From Mugil cephalus (Eukaryota > Chordata > Actinopteri > Mugiliformes > Mugilidae), in assembly GCF_022458985.1 (NCBI RefSeq), contig NC_061781.1, forward strand, positions 12,179,501-12,243,500: a stretch of 64,000 bases of DNA, in the 5' to 3' direction. This document shows positions 1 through 13,651 of the stretch, piece by piece (position 1 is the first letter of the stretch; the number at the start of each line of letters is the position of its first letter). Under the pieces are notes generated by a model that searched no databases, had not been told where the DNA came from, and saw nothing but the letters and a program-made list of their open reading frames with translations. The position numbers were made by a program, and so were the translations under genes.

Positions 1-960
1 TTCAGTCTTTGCGACTGCTCGAATAAAGCAGCAGCACTGAGGGGTTCGGTGGTGAAAGTCACTATATACACACGCATACTCACACTCACTGTACAGTCAC
101 ACAACTGTTGACACATCAGCATGTCCAGTCATCAGTGGTATCACAGGTGAGGTCTGCCAGTCACTCGCTCTCACACAAACAGACACAAATTGGGGAGCAG
201 AGTGGGGCCGTGGCTGCTGCAGATTCTCCTACGTTGGAACCGTGACAACTAGGGTTGCTCTTCCTCAAGTCACCTGGCTAACAGAGGGACCTGTGGGAAG
301 ATACGTCGTCTCTCCTACGTACTCCTTCAGTCCTTTGACGGGTAGCTCTACGTCAACAGAGACAGAGAAAAAAAAATAAATAAAAAAATCAACGTTTGTG
401 TGAACATCATGTTTCAATCAAGATCTACACAGATCCTTAGATTTAGTTATAACTCCTCGTCAGCGCAAATGAAACGAGCGCCTGAATTGTCAGAACGTCT
501 AAATAGGGATTTACAGTGTAGAGTTTGGCCAATTGTTCAATTAGTCTCGTTAGATGTATTTGTGGGTAGCCGGCTTTAAGCTCGATTTATAGTCGTGTCA
601 CTTCTACGTTGCGGTCTAACATCCACATCTCCCCAAATATTCTCCTTTGTGCCGCCTTTGTTCACAGCGTCTACGTGTTGATGTACGCAGAAAACCACAC
701 CACGACCGGCCGGCGGTTTGGCAGCATAATTAAACAACAATGTCGACAAGTATAGATGCTTTTACGGGAGAAGCCTGCGACAGCACAGGGTGTTTTTACA
801 GAACAGAATTAACTATGTTTTGAACAAGTTTTACAAAGTAAAGATGTGATAAAATGACAAGCGGCCCAAAAAGTCAGTAACTAAAAGTAAAATAAAGCAA
901 CTAATGCGTATTTTCCTGGATAATTTAACATGTTTTAAATGAAAATATAAAAGCATGTTT
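1..960. other. Intergenic or distal 3' flank of the SON-family gene
   Basis: No open frame, tRNA, repeat or splice-supported exon was recognised on either strand. The stretch lies downstream of the SON-family poly(A) signal. It may hold untranslated sequence of a neighbour outside the window, but nothing visible shows this. Confidence 0.4.
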
Positions 961-966
961 TTTATT
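961..966 (-). terminator. Poly(A) signal of the SON-family gene
   Basis: A minus-strand AATAAA lies about 120 bases beyond the SON-family stop codon, which would give a short 3' untranslated region. It is the first such hexamer after the stop. If longer transcripts run past it, further exons could lie left of the window. Confidence 0.5.
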
Positions 967-1084
967 TTTTAAATCTCCACAGAACGTTGTGAAACTAACA
1001 AAAACTTTAATAAAGAGAAAAAGTATGATAGAAATCAAAGATGAGATAAAAGATGGAGATCTTTACCGTGAAGGCTTGGCAGCT

Positions 1085-4000
1085 TTAGCTTTCATCATCT
1101 GAGACATGGGGTTTAGCAATGGCCATCTCCTCCTTGCTATTTGCAATCATCTTACACTTCTACAAAAAAAGGATGGAGGAAAAAAAACATTTGTTATGTT
1201 TGTAAAGAACTGAATGCACAGATAATGAACAGTTCACACGTTTTTCCCCTCAGGCCCCTTCGCTGTGTAATAAAATAACTGTTATCACCTTAAGATGTTG
1301 CATCAAATCTTTGTTTAGTAGGTTTAAGTCAGTGTAGATACAACTGTGTGGTAGATGAACACGTAGAGTCTTTAGTTGATGTGTAATATTTTGTGACAAA
1401 TTCAGAAAGGGAAAAGAAATGTATTTGTTGTCAAAGCTGTAACACAGCACAGACTTCTGCATAACTTGTCTGATTTTGACCATATGGCCACTGACAAAAA
1501 AATGTTTTAAGATTGATTGTGAAAATCTGTCCACTTCTCAAGTTTTTAATGAGCCTGGGCTGCTAAACAGAAAAGCTAGAGTTCCACTGCATCACTTTAT
1601 TACTCGAAAAAGTATTGTCTGGATATAAAGCTGACATTGGCTAAACTATTTCACATCAACAGTGTGGTAAAGCTGGCAGATGGTTCTCAAATTTGCACCC
1701 TATGCAAACTAAAAATGCACAAATGAATTGGAAACTGGATTTTGGTAAGTGAAAACTTACAGAATAAAGTTGCATGCAAGCTATTTTTTTTAACAAAACA
1801 AGATAAATATAACTTGAATAATTAAAAGTGCAATGACAGAATCTTCACACAATGGTTTGATTAGTAATTCCCATAATAATGTAAAGTGTAAGTAGGTACA
1901 TAAACCTACAAAACTATGTCTCTACGAGTTCCTGTAAATATAACGCTCACTGACAGACATTTGAATAGTATGTTTTTAACAGAGCTATGATAAACGGAGT
2001 TCTGTAATATGCAAATGTGTGCTGATTTATCTAAGTTTTATCATGAATACATTTGTATGTCATGGTAAAAAAAAAAAAAAAATGATAGTGGCCGTTTTTG
2101 TAGCATCTGGCAATAAAGAGTTATTTGAGAACTCCACTTGTTTTGAGGCTTCCATCCTGTTGTGACTCATGTGACATTATAACCATGATGTCTTCTTGTC
2201 TCGTTATGTGACTGTCAGATGAAACGAGTACACCTGCAGTCTGGAAAGCATTCATGACTTGCTGTGCAGTCGTGAGGGAGTTTTCTTTGTCCTGAAATGT
2301 TTTTCTTCACCATCAAATGAGTTTTCTTTCTAGTTTAGAGTGTGTGAACTGTCATATCAAACCATTTTCTATCTCTTATTGCTTTCTCTACTTTCATGGT
2401 GAAGGACGCGCTCCCAACATTGACGGACCCCTCCAACCAAATCAAAACATAATCTCTACTTCTGGGCAATCTCTCGAGTCATATGCGAGTACTTGGTGGT
2501 TGAGGCAGTGTTGAAATGACACACAGCTGCCCAAAAAACCTTTAGTAGCCAATTATGTCCAATTATTTGTCAAGTGTTGCAATTAGTGCAAAAAAAAGGA
2601 CTACATCTCACACAGTCCTTTCAATATTGATGCAAAACTTAGTCAAATTAAAGTTGGATAATCTGAAGCATAGAGCCTGAGGAGCACAAACTTTTCAATA
2701 TTGTTTTGATCAACATGTACACATACTATAAATGCACTAAACCAGAACAATAACACATTCACACATTTACCTCAGTAAGCTCCTTGATGGTATGTATGTT
2801 AGCTTGCTGAGTGACCTTCCTCTTTGCTTCCTCAATGTGGTCCAGATTAAGAGATGGTGTAGGGGGAGCGAGGCATGGGGGCGGCTTGTTAGTAATGGTA
2901 GGAAGTGGGGCAAGTGGGGGCATGGCTGCCAGGGCACCCATGTTTGTCAAGGCAGCCGTCATAGTAGCTGCAGTCATACTGGCCATAGCGGCACTCATGG
3001 TGATGTTTGACATGCTGGGCATTCCCGGAATATTGGGCATCCCCAGTGGACCCATGTTAGACATATTCGGCATGTTGGGCATCCCCATGCCCATTGGAAG
3101 AGGTAAGGGTAAGGGTAGGGAGATGGGAGTTGGAGATGGAGTGGGCAGGGGAAGCTGGAGGATGGCTTTTGGCCGAAGACTCTCAGGAATGGGAACGCCC
3201 GCCTTAGCACACATGGCTGCAGCATTAGCCTTGGCTATCTCCAGTAACTGGTCCTTATCTGAGAAAAACAGGGGTGAAAGACAGAGGGATGGGGGATGCA
3301 ACAGGGCACAACAAGGTTAGATAAAGAGGAAAATAGGGCCAGATTATTAACAGTGTAAAACAAAGCATGAAATAAAGTAATAAAAACAAATAATGTAAAA
3401 CTGTTGAATGTATAGTGGCAAATTTAACATCTAATGAAGGGGCTGATAGTCTTTCACGTGACTGTCATTAGTTACAATGTATGTTTTACCCAGTTCAGTG
3501 AGGCGCGGAGGAGTCTTGCTGGTACTGCGCCGTGTCCGCGACCCTGACCGACGTTGTTTGCGGAGGATGAGAACTGGAGAATGGCTAGGTTCCCTCTTCC
3601 ACCTGTCCCGTCTATCAAATGAACGGCTGCGAAACACTGGGCGCCTCCCTCGACCCCTTGACCTCGACCTGCGTCTGCGATCGGAGGAACGAGACCTAGA
3701 CCGCTTGCTTCTGTCTGCTGACCTGGACCTTTTCCTTCGGCCCGTGGAGCGACTCTTGGATCGCTTATTCCTGTCTGTCGACTTGGACCTCCTCCTTCCC
3801 CTGGCATTGGGTGAACGCGAACGGGATCGTCTCTTGCGTGCTGGAGAGCGGGACTTAGAGCGGCGGATCCTGGTTCGTGACTTGGACTGTGAGCGCTTGC
3901 GTCGCGCGGCTGAACGTGATCGTGACCTCCGTCGTCGGGCAGGCGATTTAGATCGCCGCTTCTTCCTTTCTGATGGAGAGACGGATTCTCTTTTCCTTAC

Positions 4001-7000
4001 TGGGGACTTGGACCTGAGGAAAGACAGATTTTAGGATGATGAATAACTGCGCCTGTTCTTGATGAAGATGTGTAGGTAATTTCAAGAACGCTTTTAAGGA
4101 TCAGTATAAACATTAATACATGATGTACAACGAATTTGTACACAGCACAAACCTGGACTGCTTTCTTCTGGATGCAGGCTTTGAGGTTGAACGTCGAGGC
4201 GATGAAGCTGAACGTAAAAGTTTCGTGTCCTCTGTAGGTGAGCGAGACTTGGACAGCTGTTTCTTCTGTACTGGAGATACAGACCTAGAGGGGCTTCTCG
4301 GGACGTTTGGTATCACTTTGACAGGAGATTCTTCTGCTTCTTCTGAGCCTTCTGACTGATCTGACCCATCTGGACCAGTGGCCGGCTCTGGGGAAACTGA
4401 CCTGGACCTGGAAACCCGTTCATTGGACGAGCTGTTATGCTCCTTCTGGTCTTCTTTGTCAGGGCTGGGAGGAAGCTGATCCTGCAACTTTTCTAAAGAG
4501 CTCCCAGCTTCGCAGCTGGAGACAGGTGCTAAGGGCATGGGTTTCCAAGAACCTGCATGAGGCACGTTAAATGACATGGCATTAAGACATGGACATTTCA
4601 AGAGAATAAAACACTTAATGTAGATGTAGGAAAAAATGTCTTGCCTGTTGTAGTTGCAAAACCTCCGTTTTCTCCAGCTGCCTTTTCTCCAACTGCCTTT
4701 TCTCCAACTGTCTGTTCCACATTAGAAGAGGAAGACTGGTTCTCTTTAACTGGGGAGGAAGATGTGGATCTGGCTGGGGATGAGGTGTCAGACTGCCCAT
4801 CACTTGATGCAGACCTTGATCTGGACTTAGATCTGTTCACTTCAGCAGACACTGATATAGACTTTGACCTTCTCTTCCTGGGAGATTTGGACTTCCTCTT
4901 GCCAGGCTGTGGTGATCGTGTCTTTGATCGATGCCTTCGAGACAATGAGCGAGATTTGGAGCGTTTGGCAGACCTTGGTGGTGAGCGGTTTCTCCTGGCA
5001 GGGGACCGCGAGCGCCTTCTCACTGGTGACCGGGATTTCGACCGCCGTCGAGAGGGAGGGGTTCTGGATTTGGTCCGTTTGCGAGGAGTCCTGGATCTGG
5101 AGCGACGGTTGCGCTTAAGTACTACAACGGAACGTGAGCGAGTTCGCCTGCTCCTGCGGGTTGACCGGGAGCGTGATCGTCGGGATCTGGGGGGTGGTGA
5201 CCTCCTGCGCCTAGACAAAGACCGGGTTCTGGAGCGTCTGCCTCCAGCGCGTCTTGCCGGGGATCGTGATCTGGAGCGACGAATAGGACGTCTAGATCTA
5301 GAACGAGAGCGACGTGTTCTGTTAATAGAACGTGACTTTGAACGCCTGTTAACTGCACCGCTGCGCCTAGGTGAACGGGTCCTGGAGCGCTTTGTTCCAC
5401 GGGACCGTGACTCTGACCTACGACTCCTCCTTGGAGACCGAGATAAGGAGGGGGATCTCCGACCTGTACGCCTAGGAGATCTTGACCCCCTTCTTTTAGA
5501 AGTAGGAGAACTTCGGCGTGGCTTTGGGGAAATGGACAGGGAACTCTTTCGTCGTTTAGGAGACTTGGACTTCTTTGGAGATTTTGACACCTTCTTTTTT
5601 GGACTGAGGGAGCGAGAGGTAGATCGGGAACGACGGCTAACTTTCTTCTGAGACTTGTGGGATGGAGACAGTGACTTTCTCTGTGATTTAGGGGACTGAG
5701 AACGGGACTGGGAACGAGAGAGCGGTCGACATTTTTGAGGTGTTGAGGGACGTTTTTCCTTTGAGGTTGACCTGGAATGGCTTCTTGGCCGTCCTTTCAC
5801 CACATCCATTGTTTGACCACCAGACTGCTGCCTGCTGAGACTAGGTGACGGTGACCGACTCTGACCTGACTCTGTTCTCTTTATGTCAAGGCCTTTAGAA
5901 GGGGAAGGAGACCTGGACGATTTGCACTCCTTGACGGAATCCCTCTGAACTGAATTGGTCTGATCTTTCAGGCCTGGGTCATCTCTTGGGGTAGTACCTT
6001 CCTGTTTTGGGATGATGTCAGGCAATTCCTGGGCATGGCTGAATGCCCCATTACCATTACTCCCCTCTGACTTAACCTTAACTGTTGCCATCTGTGTTAT
6101 CTCAGACTGGCTCACAGAAGTTGATGTCATATCCTTTTCCAATTCATTGATGTTACCTCCCTTCCCTCCAGTTGAAGACACATCCAAATCTGATATCTCC
6201 TCTTTTTTTGCTCCAAGGAATTCAGGTTTCTGAGTGAGGACGGGTACTACCTTCTCCTCCCCACGTTTGCTTTTTGCAACCTGCCTCGATACCAGGTCTC
6301 CTTCACCTTCAGACTCTGAACCTGAAGCTGAGCTGCTTTCAGATGGAGAGCGAGATGGGGATTTCTTCTCCTGTTTTTCATCTTTCTTCCTCTTCTTTTT
6401 CTTCTTTTTGGCAGCATGTCGTCTGTGTTTTTTGGATTTTGTGTCTCCTTCCACATCCACACGATCTAAAGCCATCATTAAAAAAAAAAACAAGGGAACA
6501 AATCCATTACTTTAAGAACATAGTATAGAATAAGTATGAAGAATAAAGAAAGAATACGATATAAAAATAAATGGTTGTGTATGACTTTCTTCTACCTGTA
6601 ACTGCATCCTTTTTGGCCTCATCCTTTACCGCAGCATGGTCTACAGTTCCTGCAGCTGCTGCTAGTCTGGCACTAAAAGAAAAAATGTTATTTTTTAGGA
6701 AAGCTTGGCAGACTGCACAATTTTACTTATGTGGTAAAGTCGGTTAACTCATAGTAAAGTTAAAGAGCAGTGACATGGAGCTCACACCAAATGAAAGAAT
6801 GGAATTTGCAAACCCTTATAACTAGTTATAATTCCAGTAAAATAAATTCAAAGAAGCTGCCAACGTTGTGCCAATGTCTACAGATCGCTTGTGTGGAAAC
6901 TAAAAAACATGCATAGAGATTCATTCATTGCTTAGTTGGTATACATTTTGTAATTAATGTACAAAACCATACATCAAGAATCAGAAAGTGGCCCACTTTG

Positions 7001-7432
7001 TCCAGACTTTCACTAGTTAACATTTTATTTCGGTTTGCAGTTATCCTGACCTGGCTCTGGTGGTCCTAACTGGTCTTGGTGGAGGTGGTGGCTCCACATC
7101 CGACTCGGCACCAGATTCTGAACTGCTCTCCTTCTCGCCTTTCCTCCTCTTCTTCTTCTTCTTGCTCTTGTGTTTTCTGTGCTTCTTGTTTTTCTTATGG
7201 GGTGGCTCAGTCCCTTCCTTGGTGTTTATGTCGTCTTTTTCGGGTGCCTCATCCTCACCTGCACAGAGAATCCAGCATTTCTGATTATACAGGTCAAAGG
7301 CAAATTCTACGGCACACAATGGATTTGTTTGACACAGAGACAAAAACTAAAGGGATAAACATAAAATCTATGACAAAATAGGTACAGTACACAGTTTAAC
7401 TTACCTGAGGGAATGTCTACTACAGACTCCAT
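1085..7432 (-). CDS. son: SON-family RS-rich nuclear speckle/splicing protein, short form
   Basis: SON is a nuclear-speckle scaffold that supports splicing of weak introns. Eight coding exons join in frame: 7432-7405, 7258-7051, 6666-6596, 6465-4645, 4552-4153, 4013-3490, 3258-2771 and 1159-1085, about 1204 residues. Seen: a lysine-rich tract near residues 40-60; long SR/RS-dipeptide arrays at about 320-690 and 760-1010; the SON signature KDQLLEIAKANAAAMCAKAG across the exon 6/7 junction; a Met/Pro-rich segment; and KPHVSD at the end, as in SON. The reading then stops, so the G-patch and double-stranded-RNA-binding domains that close human SON are absent. The N-terminal exon of human SON was also not found; an in-frame TGA precedes the chosen ATG. 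Intron 4 has a GC donor. It could be a short paralogue or a short isoform. SON-family membership is firm; the exact paralogue is not. Confidence 0.82.
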
Positions 7433-9960
7433 TGAGACAGTAATCTGAGTTTCTACAAGGTCCTTGAAATATCACTGGTACACTGCTTCCTCGCTCAACA
7501 CTTGGGAGAAAAATAAAAGAATGTTTCTTAGGCAACAGAAAACAGAGTGTCACACTACAACAAACTATAAGTAATAACAACTTGACAGCACTGGGGGCTG
7601 AAAACATTTCCCCTAAAATGCAAGGATGAGTGCCAAGAAATTTCTAAAGATGACGACACCTTTGGTTTGGAGCAAAACACAGCAGGCGTGCATTATCAGT
7701 ATTAGAATGCAATTTGTTTACTCTTGACAGTCTGTCCAGATTGATATAAATGCAGCGGGCCAAACATTAAAATTACCTCTCTGCATGGCTGATAAAGGCA
7801 GGGCCACAAAACAGCCCTCAAAGAGTCTGAATAAAAACAGTACATTATAACCTTCTTGATGGCTGAATTGAATGGATGTTTGTTGTATCAGACTCCAATT
7901 TTATTTACCTGTATAAATAACCAAAGGAACAAACAGTAGCCATGTCCCAAGAATCAGGTTTGGGCACGATTGTGTTGAAATAAGGCACAAACAAACAATC
8001 ACTAGATTCCACCTCAAGTCCTTACAAACCAAGTCTGGTCTCTATAGAAAGTCGCTGCATTGAATTCTGAACAACTTCTATCAAGTGTGAGAACATTTTG
8101 TAGTCTTACTGCAATAAATCATTCTGGTCAGCCACTTCCCTTTTTTGCTAGGCAACTAAGCCAGGTAGCCTTTCAACACACATCCATATTACAGCTATAA
8201 AAATCTACAGTATGGATGTGTGCAATGCTTGAGATTAAAAAATCAGAGTAACTTATTACTCTATTTTCTTTTGATTAACACAGTCTGCACACACAGTTAA
8301 TATTTAGAATATGTTTTGTTTTTTGAAAGAATGAAATAATCATAATTTATTTTGTTGTCTGCAAAGGATTTTAGTCATTCAGGTCATGGTATGTTACAAA
8401 ATACATAATAAACTGGACTTTTGGGGTTTTTCTTGGAAGACATTTCAGGTGGGTGAAAAACCAAACTCCCTTCCAGTCATTTAGAACTGAATAAGCTACT
8501 TGAATGAGTGATGAAAACTTTTCCAGAAAACTCAACAAGTCTGGTTGCCTTTTATTATTATTATTATTATAATAACAGTCTAGTTAACAATTTGTATGGA
8601 AGTAGTAGGAACACTATCTCAGTCAGTCAGGCCAGGATCCTCCTAGTGGCACTGCCAGGTAGTAGCAGTTCCGTGGTAATCTGTGCAAATTTGTGTCTAG
8701 GTAATTATGTTTACATAACACAATTATATGAAATATGAGTAAAAAAAAAGGCGCTGGATTTGTATAATTACTGTAGCCGATTGCTGCAATTACTTCAAGA
8801 TTAATTATTAGTCAAGCAGAATAGACAAAATAATAAAGTCCTTGGCCGAAGTAATTAAATACAAAATATTGGGGGTGGGGGGCGCACTGTGTTGCCCCTG
8901 AGCTGAGGTGACATTTTAAGGACACTGGCGTATTTTTCTTGTAATCACCACGGTTGACTTAATAAAGTGCTCGTTCCACAAAAACAAAGCTTTAACAAAC
9001 CCCATCAGCAGTTGCCCCTGCCACCATGAATACAGAGAAGCACTGCTGTGTCGTAACATTAGCAATCAACCGAAAATCTTAAACTCGCCGGCTTCTCAAA
9101 TCACGCATGTCTTCACTTGCAAAAGATATTAGGCTACACACGTCATTGTTGAAAATAAGAGTGTTAAAACCACAGAGGTAACGACGAAATATACACTCTA
9201 CATAATTTAGCTATCACTGGACGTTATCCATTCTATTAATGCTAAAGCTAACATCACAGATAGGGGTGCCAGTGCGTTATTTCACTTTCAAGCACGTTAA
9301 GCTAGCTAAGTAATGTTAAGTCTTTTAGTTCCTGGTACAACAAGCCATGTTGGTTGCATCAAATGCAATTCTATACATGCTCGCCAGAAGTTGCATGGGT
9401 AAGAGAAACGAAAAGTTTTAAACTATGGTAGTTCGTCAACACGTTACATATGGCTAACCACAGTCGGGCCTGTACAGCCAGGGCTAAAGTTAACATTCAT
9501 TAATAAATCGCTGCAGCTAGCTAAGGTTGACCCAAGTTATAGTAACAAGAACGTTGCATTTGTTTTTCGGCCCTTATTTCATACAAAGCGAACACTTACT
9601 ATCCGTAATGGCAAAGTACTCTTGCACGCCGCGGCCTAAACGACAACTCATTACCAGCTCGTTTACCAGCGAGGACATTACCGCTAGCTTCGTTATAGCA
9701 TGCTTGTAGCAATTGAACTAGATAGCTAACTTGCTAAAAATGTAGCTGCAATGTTTTTCAAAAGAGCATACTTGTTTGTTCACCACAACTATAAATACTG
9801 TGACGCATGCTTACCCAGCTTATGTCTGGTGGTTGCAGTCCCCTTTAACAAAATGCCCGATGCCCGCTGGCCTAAATTGTGTGATATCAAAGAATCGTTG
9901 AATATGCTAACCGTTGACGTTAGCCGACCAACTGATCCGCCATGATGGAGAAGGTATCCC
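7405..9960 (-). other. 5' untranslated exons and first intron of the SON-family gene
   Basis: A strong donor (CTGG followed by gtaagc) ends a probable untranslated first exon at 9815. Its upstream edge lies near 9950, beside a CpG-rich stretch. The next acceptor is at 7501-7502, so 7500-7433 would be untranslated and 7432-7405 the first coding piece. The first exon contains a seven-codon upstream frame starting ATGGCGGAT. The intron (7501-9814) holds a short TTA/ATT microsatellite near 8553-8572 and no recognised gene. Confidence 0.5.
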
Positions 9961-10635
9961 AGCATGCCATGCTGCGCGGTTTGAATGGCGGCGTCACTGT
10001 CTCCTAGGCAACCCCACGCTTCATTTTAGAGAGCCCGCCGTAAATTCTTGGGGTTTATGTTAACGTGACATGTGCCATTTATAGTCTTTGGTCTCGGTGT
10101 ATATTACTATATTTACGATTCTGTGTAGTTTACATTGCAAAAACATCAAATCGTGACTTGAACACTGGATTGCGTACAAATGCGTATTATAGTGACTGGT
10201 GTGTTTTGATGTGTGTATTTGCTTTTAATTGTCGTTGCCACTACCTATAGTACTAGTTTACAACCTTGTCTCGACAACTAACGGCAACATTTTTGCTGTT
10301 GGATGCTCTTGTAATATGTGCAGAAGTCATTCGGAAACATCAGGGAAGAACATATGAATCTCGATTTTGATTGAGGACACGGTTTCTAATTGCTATGGAC
10401 AAAGGACTAATGTCGTGAACATGAGTTTGTGGATCGGTCAGCGATAAATTAAACGGCATAAAGAAATTGGATGACCCTTTCTGTGATGGGGGTGGTCTGT
10501 GCTTTTATTCTGGTTGAGTTTGTCCGGAAGTGTCATAGATGCATTTCCGGTTGTCACCGAGTAACGTTAATATACGTTTAGCTAATCAAGTGAAACGCAT
10601 GTGTTTACTTGAAAAGTCTTTATCACTTGGTAGAC
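9815..10635. promoter_or_regulatory. Shared head-to-head promoter region of SON-family gene and ERCC1
   Basis: The inferred SON first exon (minus) and the ERCC1 start codon (plus) face each other across roughly 700 bases. The stretch near 9900-10050 is richer in CpG than its surroundings and has no TATA box that I can see, which fits a housekeeping bidirectional promoter. Transcription starts are not visible, so the boundaries are approximate. Confidence 0.45.
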
Positions 10636-13600
10636 ATGAAGAAGAGGTTTAACATCAACCTAGACGATTCTGCTTTCACTAAAGAAAGAACCCTGGTCCG
10701 TGTTTTTGTACATGCAAGCTAGCTGGCTAGCCACTTAGCCACTTATCACAGTGTTATTTTTTTCAATGGACGTGTAACTTCGTTTACAAATTTAGCAATG
10801 CAGCGTGTTGGTCGGGTTAGGATGTTAAAGCCATGAATGAAGGTTTTCCGCAATTTAAATTTTATTTAATTCTCTGATTTGACTGTGTTTGTATTGCAGC
10901 CAAAGCCACAGTTTCAGTCTTCATCCAAAGGAGGACAAAACTCAGATGCATCGACTACAAAGCCTGTTCCTGGGTCGGCGGCTCAGCCCTTGTCTTATGC
11001 AGAATATGTCGTGCAGAGTAAAAGTAACGTGGCTGCTGCTCCACAGAGAGATGGTTCCTCCAAACCGCTCAGGACTGAAGGCGCTGGAGATGCTGGTCTG
11101 AAACAAACTGAGCCAGTGTCCTCTGCTACAGAAAGATGTGAAACATTTAAGGAATCGGCTAAAGGGACAGATGTTCGAGCTGAGGAGGATAAAATGAGCG
11201 AGGAGGTGCAGTTGGTTGGCACAGATCAAAAAGAGGGCAGCTGTCAGAAGTCAGATCCCACCCTCAGCTTGGGTCCGAAACCATTGGGGTCAGGGAGCAG
11301 CATTATTGTCAGTCCTCGACAGGTATGTATTGTTTGCCGTCATCCTCTACACCTGATTTCTATTCAGGCTCAGTTGTTGGGTACCGCCTGTTCATTAGTG
11401 GGCTATTTTTTTATTTTTATTTATTTTTAAAAGTGATTGTGCTTGCACAGTGCACAGCATCACACATTAGTTTTCTCTTATTCAGAGGGGAAATCCTATT
11501 CTGAAGTTTGTGAGGAGCGTTCCTTGGGAGTTTGGAGATGTTGTGCCAGACTATGTCTTGGGACAGACAACTTGTGCGCTCTTCCTCAGGTGAGTTGTTG
11601 TGCTTCACAAATGTGTGTGTGTGTGTGAGGGAGACACACACACACACTCTTTTTGCATGTGCAAGAGCAGATAATGTAGACCGTGTATATTGCTTTGCAT
11701 TTTATCTTTTTGTCGTACCAGGATGTTGTCATGCACAATAGATTCTTTCAGATGAGCACAGACTTGTATATTCACATTTGATGTGAACTGCTTTAACATA
11801 TTTTCATTCTGTGCTGTTTTGTGTTTCTATGTTTTGGGCCTGGCACAAAGTCTGAGGTATCACAACCTAAACCCAAACTATATCCACGACCGTTTGAAGC
11901 AGCTTGGACAGACATTCACCCTGCGAGTGCTGCTCGTCCAAGTGGACGTTGTAAGTAAGAATGTGTCACAGACTTTGACACTGACCCCCTAAATGAATTC
12001 AGCCTATAGTCTGTGCCACCCAGTCTGGCTTGTCTGACTCTTGTGTTTTAGATCCTATGTCATTTTGTGGTTATTACTATTTATAAAACAAGAAGGAAAG
12101 GTCAGATGAAATTATTATAGCATATTTTAAATTAAGTCTGTCCAAAAAGTATGAAAAAACCTGGATGACAGAGAAACTTCACAGATAATAGAATAAATTC
12201 TATGTAATCTGAACACACTGGATATTTCATTTATTTAACCGACTGTTCTCTGGTTACTCAAGCTTTTAATGTACATACTATTTATATACTATATTTGTTC
12301 TTCTTTTTCCGTTACAAAGTGCTCACAATATTTGAAACTTGCACTAATATATTTCCCAAATGCAACTGCCGTTACAAAACACTAAACTGTAAAAACAAGG
12401 GCTGTAATGTAACAGGTCCAACTGAATTCTGCAGCTGGAGGCTATTTTTAGCGAGGTGTTCAGGAAACATTCTGCAGATCTCAGCTGATATTTACGAGAT
12501 ACTGTATGCAAATATGAAGGACATCTCGATTTATAGAAAATTTACAATCCAGAGTAAAGGCTTAATTAATGTAGTTATTCCCTCTAATGTTGTTCTTCCA
12601 TCTCAGAAAGATCCACATCATGTGTTAAAGGAGCTGGCTCGCATCTGCATCATGGCCGACTGCACTCTCATCTTGGCGTGGAGGTAACACCTGCAGCAAC
12701 TTAACAAAAACACTGAACAAGCTGCAATAGAACACCAATATAATTAAATAATATCCACCTTACCACCTAAAAGAGTATGTAATGTGAAGAAAGTCTGACT
12801 TTTGGGTAGCTTTATTGCCTTATATAATCCATCTCATACATGTGCTTGCAATGGTATTGGAATGTTTTGGGTGACTTTGATAGGACAGCTTTAATAATGT
12901 TGTTCTGTCCTGCTGTGCCAACAGATAGAAATTGGCCTCGGAACCTAACCTAAGCTTTTAATTTAGTATTTTCTCCATGTTGTATTGGCAGTCCAGAAGA
13001 GGCAGGACGTTACCTGGAAACATACAAGTCATATGAAAAGAAACCAGCTGATCTCCTCAAGGAGCAAGTGGAAAAAGACTACCTATCAAAGGTACATGTG
13101 GATTCAACCATTTCTGATTTTAAGTCTTTCAAAAGCATTTTGGCATTTTTGACAATGCACTATTTCAATGTTTGTTTTAAGGTCACAGATTCTCTGACCA
13201 CCGTGAAGTCTATAAACAAAACTGATGCCATTACCTTGCTCTCCACTTTCTCAGTGAGTATCACTGAACACAGAGCAACATTTTCACTTATCTAACTGCT
13301 CTGTGCAGGAAGTAGCAGGTGTACACAGTACATATATTCATAAATGGTGATAGTGTGCTCTAATCCTTTACTGATGTTGTCATAAGGATTATCCGTCAAC
13401 ATACAGAGATGAAGACTTTTGTACTTCTTTACAGTCTGTAGAGGGAATCATCAGTGCCTCTAAGGAAGAACTGGTGCTCTGCCCAGGCCTTGGGCCTCAG
13501 AAGGTGAGGGAAATGTACATGTGAGGAATTACACAGGGCTTAGGTGAAGCATTTGTTGAATAATAACGTTGACATTTTGTGCCTGCAGGCGAGACGGCTG

Positions 13601-13651
13601 TATGACGTGCTGCACAAGCCCTTCCTCAAGTCAAAGACAAAAGACAGCTGA
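10636..13651 (+). CDS. ercc1: DNA excision repair protein ERCC-1
   Basis: ERCC1 is the non-catalytic partner of the XPF nuclease and makes the 5' cut in nucleotide excision repair and interstrand cross-link repair. Nine exons join in frame: 10636-10695, 10900-11322, 11486-11589, 11851-11950, 12607-12683, 12992-13091, 13182-13253, 13435-13503 and 13589-13651, giving 355 residues (human 297; the extra length is in the divergent N-terminus). Seen: SSIIVSPRQ and [20 protein letters not shown] opening the central XPA- and DNA-binding domain; [20 protein letters not shown]; and a C-terminal tandem helix-hairpin-helix with [20 protein letters not shown], which pairs with XPF. The exon 1 donor is weak (CTG followed by gtccgt), so the exact end of exon 1 is the least certain part. 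The gene is head-to-head with the SON-family gene. Confidence 0.95.

Noticed and set aside
1160-2770. Short frames between the last two SON-family exons
   Set aside because: They lie in an intron bounded by good splice sites, with no family resemblance.
4641-5651. Long plus-strand frame rich in RDRD/ERDLE residues
   Set aside because: It is the complement of the SON-family RS arrays; the minus-strand reading has splice sites and family motifs.
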